Source: Beroe ovata
Taxonomy: Eukaryota > Ctenophora > Nuda > Beroida > Beroidae
NCBI GenBank assembly: GCA_946803715.1
Contig: CAMPET010000110.1
Coordinates: forward strand, 205,783-228,243
Direction: 5' to 3'
DNA: 22,461 bases
Every line of letters begins with the position of its first letter. Position 1 is the first letter of the stretch. The translations under genes and the position numbers were made by a program. Of the stretch, positions 1-6,158 are shown one piece after another. Under the pieces are notes generated by a model. The model ran no database searches, was not told the origin of the DNA, and worked only from the letters and a program-made list of their open reading frames with translations.

Positions 1-21
1 TGTGTGTGTGTGTGTGTGTGT
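1..21. repeat. (TG)n microsatellite at window edge
   Basis: A pure TG dinucleotide tract opens the window. The other end of the window (from about 22417) is also (TG)n, which suggests that the sequence is a contig that broke at simple repeats. The tract lies about 80 bp beyond the stop of the last Polinton ORF, so it does not mark the end of the element. Confidence 0.9.
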
Positions 22-103
22 ACACAATAAAATCACAATTGAATCAAAATCTTCAAAAAAAATATTCAAAGACACGCAGACAGCTATTGACATGAAATAA
101 TTG

Positions 104-532
104 TTAAGTAAGTTTTCTCTTATGGCATAAAAAGCCAGCACATCTCTTAACATGAAAAGTCTCAAGTAATCTTATGTTATCGGATATACTCTTGAGTCTA
201 TGCTCATAGTCCTTTGCGAACTGGATATCTAAATTCGTGAGCAGCCTAACAAACTTTTTTCTAAAATTTCGTAGAAGAAAAAGAGAAATCCGGATAGTGC
301 GTAAATCCTGAATATTATAATATCCCACACGCCATGCCTCAAACGGTCCGGGTAGATTTTGATCTAAAAGACAGTCTTCAATTTCGATCATCTCATCAAC
401 GGTTTCCATAACTGGTGTCAGATGAGATCCGCAAGTTTCGATCTCGATTCCACTGGAGCTGGGCGGGGAAACAGTAACTGTAGCATTCCGACGACAGCCA
501 GCAAATTCACAGCGTTTGTAAATCCAAATCAT
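104..532 (-). CDS. Polinton ORF of unknown function, cysteine-containing
   Basis: 142 residues from the ATG at 532, two bases after the TGA of the preceding ORF ends. An upstream in-frame ATG at 571 would add 13 residues but overlaps the neighbour. The N-terminal third has a possible zinc-binding pattern: two cysteines in KRCEFAGCRR, then a Cys and His in CGSHL. The middle is acidic and the C-terminal half is basic and leucine-rich (SLFLLRNFRKKFVRLL). I recognise no family. It is the last ORF before the left edge and shares the apparent promoter at 946-953 with the ORF before it. No canonical AATAAA follows the stop. Confidence 0.6.
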   Translation of the reverse strand: MIWIYKRCEFAGCRRNATVTVSPPSSSGIEIETCGSHLTPVMETVDEMIEIEDCLLDQNLPGPFEAWRVGYYNIQDLRTIRISLFLLRNFRKKFVRLLTNLDIQFAKDYEHRLKSISDNIRLLETFHVKRCAGFLCHKRKLT

Positions 533-533
533 T

Positions 534-911
534 TCAGAGAGAAACGTCAAGACAGCCGAAATCATCAGCAAGCCGGCCCAAGTTCAGTAGCTGAGAAACC
601 AGACACCCAAAACGTAAGTCGATTTTAGAGATTAGCTCCCAATCGTTTGGAAATTTTATATTTCTTAGTAAGCATTTCATACCCCTCGGTCTCTTTCCCT
701 TGCCGGTAGACAAGTACTCAATTATATCATCATGTCTGGAGAACGGTACAGGCTTACCATTGATCCGCAATCGCCCCTTATCATCCCTAGAACAGCCCTT
801 ACTGATCAGCCACTTACTGATATCGGAATTAGGTTTCACGATTATATCCGCGGGAAGAGCAACTGACCGGATCTCTGCATCACCTGATACTGGCACCAGC
901 TTGTACTCCAT
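534..911 (-). CDS. Polinton conserved-looking ORF of unknown function
   Basis: 125 residues beginning MEYKLVPVSGD. An ATG at 941 would add ten residues, but it lies only a few bases from the TATA-like motif at 946-953. The ATG at 911 sits about 40 bases from the motif and is the better start. The protein is mixed alpha/beta by eye, with a lysine/arginine-rich stretch (GKGKRPRG) around residue 85 and a closing DD pair. Small proteins with a similar MEY-type start occur in some Polintons, but I cannot name this one. It begins the third apparent transcription unit of the element. Confidence 0.65.
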   Translation of the reverse strand: MEYKLVPVSGDAEIRSVALPADIIVKPNSDISKWLISKGCSRDDKGRLRINGKPVPFSRHDDIIEYLSTGKGKRPRGMKCLLRNIKFPNDWELISKIDLRFGCLVSQLLNLGRLADDFGCLDVSL

Positions 912-945
912 GATGTAATAGTCACTTGATAGATGCAGCATGAGT

Positions 946-953
946 CTTATATA
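946..953 (-). promoter_or_regulatory. TATA-like box overlapping a stop codon
   Basis: Reads TATATAAG on the minus strand. Its TAA is the stop codon of the upstream ORF (stop at 947-949). The same 9-base string GTATATAAG is found at the penton/pVI-like junction, also fused with a stop codon. The start of the next ORF (911) is about 40 bases away, a normal TATA-to-ATG distance. Promoter function is inferred. Confidence 0.55.
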
Positions 954-1288
954 CCGATAAAACCTGCTATAATTGGTAAGACTACACGGAGTATAGCCCC
1001 AATACCGTCTCCATGCTGAACAACTGTATTCTTTAATTCGTTACCTCTGGTTCCGTGTACCTTTCTCAAAACCGATTTCATGGAAGGTGATAGTTTCTTC
1101 CGATCTCGATCAGTTAGCTTAACCCCGCCCTTGATGAGCATTCTGGCGATACGTTTAATCACGGAAAACAATGCAGAGGGGGCTTCCTTCAGGATCATAA
1201 TCCTTTTCTTTTTTGCTATTTTCGAGATAGTCCGTAAAATAGGAACATGCTTCCTAATTAAAGCTTTATCACTGCGTGGAACCTTCAT
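947..1288 (-). CDS. Polinton basic protein with hydrophobic C-terminus
   Basis: 113 residues. The first 75 or so are rich in lysine and arginine (KIAKKKRIMILK, TDRDRKKLSP). The end is a glycine-rich hydrophobic segment, GIGAILRVVLPIIAGFIGI, which could be a membrane anchor or an amphipathic helix. A basic body plus a hydrophobic tail resembles small virion-associated proteins of Polintons and adintoviruses that have been compared to adenovirus core or pX proteins; that link is by character, not alignment. Its ATG overlaps the ATPase stop in an ATGA arrangement, and its own stop is part of the TATA-like motif for the next unit. Confidence 0.6.
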   Translation of the reverse strand: MKVPRSDKALIRKHVPILRTISKIAKKKRIMILKEAPSALFSVIKRIARMLIKGGVKLTDRDRKKLSPSMKSVLRKVHGTRGNELKNTVVQHGDGIGAILRVVLPIIAGFIGI

Positions 1289-1899
1289 AGAAATACCGAC
1301 GGAGTTTCACTCCAGTAATTCGTTAGCACGGTGATTTCACGGGGAATGCTTTTAACGAAATTCAGGATAACAAATCCGTAAGGCATATTTATAGCAGATT
1401 TAAAGGCGTTAATCAGTCGCAATTTATCACTCGAGGTGAACAACTGATTAGCTAAGGTGTTTACTTGACGTTGTGATCGAATATCAGCAAACAGTACCAT
1501 GTAATGAGAGTTGAGGGTCATTAGTCGGAATGATTCATCCTTCGGATACAAGTTCTGTGTCAGGAATATAGCCGTGATATTCTGATGATGGCTCCCGTAC
1601 ACAAACAACTCAGCCACGGAAGATAGATTATTTAATAATAAGTCATCGAAAACTGCTACACAGTGGCCCTGATCGAGCTGATCATCTGGAAGACCCTCTA
1701 TAAACTCTATCATCGGCTTTGAATTGGACTTCGTCCACTCGTCCATGAAAGGCTGGCGAACTTTGTAGAAGTAAAAAACTTTCTTCGGGAAATTGGTTAT
1801 CAGCCTATTCTTGATCACCTGAATGACGAAATGAGATTTCCCTGAACCACTTACTCCATATACCATGATATTTGTACCATTTCGGAACTTAAGTGGCAT
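1285..1899 (-). CDS. Polinton packaging ATPase (A32/FtsK-HerA type)
   Basis: 204 residues from the ATG at 1899, which overlaps the last 11 bases of the integrase ORF. An upstream in-frame ATG at 1944 is possible but lies deeper inside the integrase. The Walker A motif GVSGSGKS is near residues 14-21. A hydrophobic strand ending in two aspartates (VAVFDDLLLNN) near residue 83 is a convincing Walker B. A C-terminal region with FLTQNLYP fits a sensor/arginine-finger segment of the family. In viruses of this class the enzyme pumps genomic DNA into the capsid. It sits between the integrase and the basic small protein, all in the same direction. Confidence 0.9.
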   Translation of the reverse strand: MPLKFRNGTNIMVYGVSGSGKSHFVIQVIKNRLITNFPKKVFYFYKVRQPFMDEWTKSNSKPMIEFIEGLPDDQLDQGHCVAVFDDLLLNNLSSVAELFVYGSHHQNITAIFLTQNLYPKDESFRLMTLNSHYMVLFADIRSQRQVNTLANQLFTSSDKLRLINAFKSAINMPYGFVILNFVKSIPREITVLTNYWSETPSVFL

Positions 1900-2965
1900 C
1901 TTTGACTGGATAAATATCACTTTCAGCGACCCACGAATTAGCACTATCTGGATATCCCCTCCACTTGACCAACACCTCGATACCGTTAGGAGTACGACGT
2001 CTTCTCAAAATCCTATCAATAGGATAAATGCCACTGCTTTTATCAACAAGGATCAGTTCCCTTTCGTAGAATGATCCTTTTATTCTTTCACCATCGAACG
2101 ATATGATTGCATAAGTGACGGGATCTGTATCTTGAACCTTCGATACATAGAAGATTTCATCGGTAAAGTTAGCGGTATAACCCTTGGCAAATATATGCTC
2201 TTTCCTAACTATCCGTACACTGTCGCCAACCTTAAATTTCGGCTTCTTCACTGGAGGTCCCTGATCTCTCTCCGGATATAGATTCTTCATAACGATATGC
2301 TCATTAGACTTTTTAACATCAGCGGGTGCAAACTTGGTACTGGAGTGTACACTGCGATTGTATGCATCTGTAATAGTATCCAATATTGTGATCCATTTAT
2401 GATTACCATTTTGAGTGAATGCCCGGAACAGCTTCGTTTTCTGAGTTCTATTATATCTCTCAATAATAGCTCCTTTATTATCACTGGAAATAGAGAAGTA
2501 TTTTATTCCCAGTTTATCCATTATATCCAAAGTCTGCCTGTTCCAGAACTCCTTTCCGAGATCAATTTCCATTTTCTGAGGTCTGTTCTTCTTTAGGAAA
2601 GGGCCTAAAATGGACGCAAGGGCCGGCCCTGTTTTCCTCTTCAGCTTGAAGCTCCATACGAACTTAGAGAAGCAGTCTATGATATTGAGTATGTATCTAT
2701 ATCCCCTGTTCTCCTTAGCAAAGGCCTGAAGATCAACCAGATCCATGTTATATTGATAACCTATTCCCTTAACCATTATCCGTCTGAATTTCTTCACCTT
2801 CCGCTTTGGGGCATGAATTGTATAGGAATCATTGGACCTCAGAAACTCAACCACCTGCCGTTTCGTTAGATCCGGATAAACCCGCTTAGCGGATTTATAG
2901 AACTTATTGATTCCACTGAATGCACCAGGGTTCGACAAGTCAGTATACAACTTTTGGAGATTCAT
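1889..2965 (-). CDS. Polinton integrase, DDE type with C-terminal chromodomain
   Basis: 358 residues. The N-terminal region contains a helical part (FSGINKFYKSAKRVYPD and FLRSNDSYTIH) typical of Polinton integrases. The catalytic core has Asp75 (YNMDLVDL), Asp135 (MEIDLGKEFW) and Glu169 (GAIIERYNRT), a spacing of 33 between the last two, close to the classic D-D(35)-E. After an SH3-like segment the C-terminus from about residue 312 is a chromodomain (LVKWRGYPDSANSWV). It would insert the element DNA and may target chromatin. The ATG overlaps the protease stop (ATGA). In the Polintons I know of, the integrase usually lies near one end; here it sits inside the capsid/protease/ATPase block. Confidence 0.95.
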   Translation of the reverse strand: MNLQKLYTDLSNPGAFSGINKFYKSAKRVYPDLTKRQVVEFLRSNDSYTIHAPKRKVKKFRRIMVKGIGYQYNMDLVDLQAFAKENRGYRYILNIIDCFSKFVWSFKLKRKTGPALASILGPFLKKNRPQKMEIDLGKEFWNRQTLDIMDKLGIKYFSISSDNKGAIIERYNRTQKTKLFRAFTQNGNHKWITILDTITDAYNRSVHSSTKFAPADVKKSNEHIVMKNLYPERDQGPPVKKPKFKVGDSVRIVRKEHIFAKGYTANFTDEIFYVSKVQDTDPVTYAIISFDGERIKGSFYERELILVDKSSGIYPIDRILRRRRTPNGIEVLVKWRGYPDSANSWVAESDIYPVKDAT

Positions 2966-3402
2966 TTAATGTAATTAACTACAAGATAATGATTTACACG
3001 AGAATCGTCCGAGAGAGAATCAATTATCTCGGAAAATCTTTTCCCCCTTGATCTTAAACATAGCATATATATGCAGAAATTCCCGCAAGTATTATCATAG
3101 AAACCCTCAACAATCCTTGAGTTATAGTAACAAACTCTCGGTCCAATGAAATTCATAAAAGATGAAGGAAACATAGCACTCTCGGGACTTCTCCCATATG
3201 TATCAAAAAACTCTACTGTATTCCGGGTAACAAAGAAACTGACCCAGTGCTCACCCCGTAAATAACTAGGCTGAGTATTAGAAATAAACGCATAAGGATA
3301 GCTACTGAAGCGAGGTAGTCGATCACACGGGAATGTCCCTTTAAAAATATTTTTCGCCGGACCACATTGGTACATTTTCTCCTCGATCTGTGTCGAATTC
3401 AT
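2962..3402 (-). CDS. Polinton adenovirus-type cysteine protease (peptidase C5-like)
   Basis: 146 residues, shorter than the adenovirus enzyme (about 200). Catalytic candidates are His52 (RGEHWVSFF), Asp67 (EFFDTYGRS) and Cys106 (NTCGNFCIYML). The order His-Asp-Cys and the CG-x-FC signature are diagnostic. The glutamine that usually shapes the oxyanion hole seven residues before the cysteine is not visible: that position is Glu99, and there is no Gln from 94 to 105. In related viruses the protease matures capsid proteins. The ATG overlaps the MCP stop (ATGA), and the stop overlaps the integrase ATG in the same way. Confidence 0.92.
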   Translation of the reverse strand: MNSTQIEEKMYQCGPAKNIFKGTFPCDRLPRFSSYPYAFISNTQPSYLRGEHWVSFFVTRNTVEFFDTYGRSPESAMFPSSFMNFIGPRVCYYNSRIVEGFYDNTCGNFCIYMLCLRSRGKRFSEIIDSLSDDSRVNHYLVVNYIK

Positions 3403-4718
3403 TCTGTTATAGACACGTTGCCGGCTCCGTCGAGACTAAGTTGGATATCGTATAGACAATATGCAAGTAACACGTAATTCTCCTCTGTTTCACTTCCCAC
3501 GTCGATTTCCACCCTGGTATCGGCGTTCTTCTTCAGGCTATAGTGATCCGCAAGCGTCCTATCATCTGTGAGCGACAGAGTATAGAACTGGTATAGGACG
3601 ATGTTAGAACCCGTCACCATGCATGAGCCAGCCAAATCCCTCCCTATACTTTTATATATCTGATCGATAAGTTCTCTCTTCTCATTGGTCAATGGCTTTG
3701 CGAAAAATTGTCGGTTATTGATATACATCTGGAGTGATTTAATAGGGTAGAAGGTGAAGTTACTCCTTTTGCTATTACCACTCATGGCCTCGGGATGCTG
3801 CAACGTGAATAGGACGAATTTGGGGAGCTGGTGCTCGAACATGTTATTTATTGTATATTGTTGTGAGCCTGCAGGGAGCATTCTAGCCGAAATAAGCTGC
3901 TTATCGCATTCATAGATCACAGGATGAGTTTTCAGTTTATCCTTCATGAGATCAAGGAGCATGGGGTTGGGTTTCATGTACGTACACTTGAGGAACATAT
4001 CATCGATAACAAGCTGGTAGACATTCTCCTCTGCCATGATGCAGTATTCATTCTTGTTGATGGTGAATGTAACAGTGATATGAGTATTTGGGAGGATGCC
4101 CTTATGATGCCGGAAAAGCGGCACATTCAGCTTACTCACTACGGTATTCTTTTTACTTCCGGCAATCTGCTGTGCTCGCCTACTCGCACCTTTGTTCTTG
4201 ATATCAGCAGCAGTAACATGATGATGACTGTCTTCGATGTATTTACTAGCATCAGCCTCACTCTTATCAGCTCCCGAATCCATGGAGAATAACTCTCGGG
4301 TGTAGAGGATATCCTCCCTATCCTGTGCATTATTCAAGACTGTCTCGAAGAATGTAGCAAGGTTATAGCTATTGGACATCTGCTGCAGTAGATTAATTCG
4401 ATCCTCAATACGTACTTCTACCAGGGAGAACATGGCAGCAGCGATATTGTTCACAATTGAGACCTGCTCTTTATCGGGGATATTAGCATTATTCTTATTA
4501 ACATGAAACTGTGACACCACCTCGACATCGATGAGGAAACCCGTTTCCTGAGGTGGGATATTGAAGAGTACAATCTGACCGGCTCCCTGAACAATAGAGT
4601 TCATCGGGAAGACATTAACATCATATACCTCTGAGACGGAGGTATTGGTGTGCTTGGGACTTGACCAGAGTAGCAGCGCGCTATCAATGGCCTCATCAGA
4701 ATTCTTGAACTTACTCAT
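3399..4718 (-). CDS. Polinton major capsid protein (double jelly-roll)
   Basis: 439 residues from the ATG at 4718 (MSKFKNSDEAIDSALL). This start overlaps the stop of the small upstream ORF by eight bases; a further ATG at 4766 lies inside that ORF and is less likely. The protein opens with the beta-rich pattern of Polinton MCPs: FNIPPQETGFLIDVEV, then INNI/VNNIAAAMFSLVEVRIEDR, NSYNLATFFETVLN and a DSGA segment, followed by a second beta-rich half. The length fits the family, which forms hexon-like trimers. It lies between the pVI-like protein and the protease, the standard morphogenesis context. No internal damage. Confidence 0.88.
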   Translation of the reverse strand: MSKFKNSDEAIDSALLLWSSPKHTNTSVSEVYDVNVFPMNSIVQGAGQIVLFNIPPQETGFLIDVEVVSQFHVNKNNANIPDKEQVSIVNNIAAAMFSLVEVRIEDRINLLQQMSNSYNLATFFETVLNNAQDREDILYTRELFSMDSGADKSEADASKYIEDSHHHVTAADIKNKGASRRAQQIAGSKKNTVVSKLNVPLFRHHKGILPNTHITVTFTINKNEYCIMAEENVYQLVIDDMFLKCTYMKPNPMLLDLMKDKLKTHPVIYECDKQLISARMLPAGSQQYTINNMFEHQLPKFVLFTLQHPEAMSGNSKRSNFTFYPIKSLQMYINNRQFFAKPLTNEKRELIDQIYKSIGRDLAGSCMVTGSNIVLYQFYTLSLTDDRTLADHYSLKKNADTRVEIDVGSETEENYVLLAYCLYDIQLSLDGAGNVSITE

Positions 4719-5013
4719 GATCAAGGTTATCCCGTCTACGTTTAAGTCTCTGTTTCCCCTTATCACGAAGATTCTCGGTCTGAGCTATGGCAGCTTTACT
4801 AGCGGAATCAATGAGTTTGTTCCCGATCGAATGCATTTCTGGTTTGATGGTATTTATAGCTGAGCTGAGGAGTGGCTTGGCAAACCTGAACGCTTTACTG
4901 AGAAAATTGCCAAGTCCATCACCACTTTGCTTGTAAATATACCGATCTATAGATCCCCCGTGCTGGTCGAGGAGATTGCTAAAGTTTCGTCGTGACGGAA
5001 TGTAAGTCTCCAT
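4711..5013 (-). CDS. Polinton small pVI-like virion protein
   Basis: 100 residues starting METYIPSRRNF. The centre is an amphipathic helix candidate (GDGLGNFLSKAFRFAKPLL), followed by alanine-rich and then strongly basic segments (KGKQRLKRRRDNLDHE). Short proteins of this make-up next to the MCP have been compared to the adenovirus pVI/pX proteins (membrane-lytic helix, basic tail). The assignment rests on composition and position, not on a specific motif. A TATA-like motif lies about 34 bases upstream at 5040-5047. Confidence 0.65.
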   Translation of the reverse strand: METYIPSRRNFSNLLDQHGGSIDRYIYKQSGDGLGNFLSKAFRFAKPLLSSAINTIKPEMHSIGNKLIDSASKAAIAQTENLRDKGKQRLKRRRDNLDHE

Positions 5014-5039
5014 TCTTACATCATCAGAGTCACTCTTTC

Positions 5040-5047
5040 CTTATATA
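5040..5047 (-). promoter_or_regulatory. TATA-like box overlapping penton stop codon
   Basis: TATATAAG on the minus strand. Its TAA is the stop codon of the penton-like ORF. The next ORF starts about 34 bases from the beginning of the motif. The same string, in the same relation to a stop codon, is seen at 946-953. Function inferred from position and recurrence. Confidence 0.6.
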
Positions 5048-5799
5048 CTGTGCTTTATTTGTAACGAAATTATTATCGGCTGGCTTATTCCCCGAGCAGA
5101 GCTGCAAGCTTCACCCCCCGACTTTGCAAATTCGATCAGCATTCCATCTGAATCCCTTATCTCGAGGGTGATCTGATTGAAGCTCTCGATAGCAATTTTC
5201 CGAAACTTGAGATTCACCGGTTCATAGAAATTGGATAAGGAGCTCAGGTTTAGCGGGATAACGTCAAGAAGTCTCGATTGACGATCATTGATATTGCTCT
5301 CCTGCACAATCGAACAGTATAGGAAACCCATCATTGTGATGTCATGAAATGTCGACTCAAGTACTGATAAGCTTGTATACTCCCCATCTCCAATGTCTAA
5401 GAGTGATAGCACATTCCGGGCATTTCCCTTACACATAATTAGTCCTACATTGTTGGGCAGTGTGAGCACCCACATATTACTCCGAATCTGGTATTTTATC
5501 TCGGCTTCTGATGCTACACCCCACTCATCCTTGAGAAACTCATTCACCTCAATACAGATAGCAAGGAGCAATTCACCGACTGTATGGTAATGTGCTGAAG
5601 TTAATGGAATCTCGGCATACACCTTATCATTTCCCGAGATATAGATCAGATTATTAGGAGCAACAACATTACATATCGCACCACTTGAGAAGCTCGATAG
5701 CGCCAGCTGATAACCCTCATTAACCTGCACTGGGTGGAAGAAGTATGTCTCCACCTCAGATGAAGTACCAGTTATGATGAAATTCTCACTTAGTGCCAT
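5041..5799 (-). CDS. Polinton penton-like minor capsid protein
   Basis: 252 residues from the ATG at 5799 (MALSENFIITGTSSEVE). An in-frame ATG five codons upstream is possible. The opening part, with HPVQVNEGYQLALSSFSS, matches the pattern of Polinton minor capsid (PY) proteins, where a hydrophobic strand follows a proline-containing turn. The remainder is beta-rich, consistent with a single jelly roll that would fill capsid vertices. It is the first ORF of the element on the minus strand and has its own TATA-like box at 5829-5836. Confidence 0.8.
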   Translation of the reverse strand: MALSENFIITGTSSEVETYFFHPVQVNEGYQLALSSFSSGAICNVVAPNNLIYISGNDKVYAEIPLTSAHYHTVGELLLAICIEVNEFLKDEWGVASEAEIKYQIRSNMWVLTLPNNVGLIMCKGNARNVLSLLDIGDGEYTSLSVLESTFHDITMMGFLYCSIVQESNINDRQSRLLDVIPLNLSSLSNFYEPVNLKFRKIAIESFNQITLEIRDSDGMLIEFAKSGGEACSSARGISQPIIISLQIKHSI

Positions 5800-5828
5800 A
5801 ATGAACACGTACACCCACGATAAGTATT

Positions 5829-5836
5829 CTTTTATA
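5829..5836 (-). promoter_or_regulatory. TATA-like box upstream of penton gene
   Basis: TATAAAAG on the minus strand, about 37 bases before the preferred penton ATG. It marks the first apparent transcription unit of the Polinton. Confidence 0.55.
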
Positions 5837-5862
5837 GGACTCCCATATGCAAGTTAAACATA

Positions 5863-6035
5863 TCCGCCGTCATTTTAACTGTACTCCCTGTCCGCTGCAG
5901 GTTTCTAACGGCGGCCTGCGCTGCGCCCGGGGCAGCCCCCCTGCGCTGCGCACCGCGGACAGAGACTCTATCCGCGGTTAGGAACAATGTCCGCGGATAG
6001 AGTCCCCGGCCGCGGACTGAGACCATGACGGCGGA
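5863..6035. repeat. GC-rich foldback sequence at Polinton/host junction
   Basis: A GC-rich island in AT-rich DNA. An 11-base inverted repeat (TCCGCCGTCAT) bounds it at 5863-5873 and 6025-6035. Inside is a perfect 14-base stem, 5964-5977 with 5991-6004, and a loop of 13. The motif CCGCGGA recurs three times, and CTGCGCTGCGC is repeated directly at 5916-5926 and 5941-5951. It is either a small foldback/MITE-like element or part of the Polinton terminal repeat. I see no target-site duplication. Confidence 0.65.
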
Positions 6036-6106
6036 ATTCATGAACAATTCAGCATAGTGCATATTATCTTATTGTGCAGCAATAAACGGGATTGAAATCT
6101 TAAAAC

Positions 6107-6112
6107 TTTATT
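6107..6112 (-). promoter_or_regulatory. Poly(A) signal AATAAA of the Ig-vWD gene
   Basis: AATAAA on the minus strand, about 47 bases beyond the proposed stop codon at 6159-6161. It supports the 3' end of the host gene here, only about 270 bp before the first Polinton promoter. Confidence 0.6.
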
Positions 6113-6158
6113 GAGTAAAATAATCAGACATATAACATTCAAATATCAAATAAAATTA

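Larger units (their letters stand above)
1..6060 (-). mobile_element. Polinton/Maverick (adintovirus-like) element, partial
   Basis: Nine ORFs in one direction occupy this stretch. Five belong to the Polinton core set: double-jelly-roll major capsid protein, penton-like protein, adenovirus-type protease, FtsK/HerA-type packaging ATPase and retroviral-type integrase with a chromodomain. All are open, with no internal stops or frameshifts, so the copy looks young or under selection. The protein-primed DNA polymerase B expected in a complete element is absent and presumably lies past the left edge. The right boundary falls somewhere between the penton promoter (about 5837) and the host poly(A) signal (6107). 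I could not fix it, because the partner terminal inverted repeat is not in the window. The family assignment is secure; the end coordinate is approximate. Confidence 0.9.

Noticed and set aside
5832-6062. Arginine-rich open frame next to the penton gene
   Set aside because: It is the GC-rich foldback read as protein; inverted and direct repeats explain the composition.
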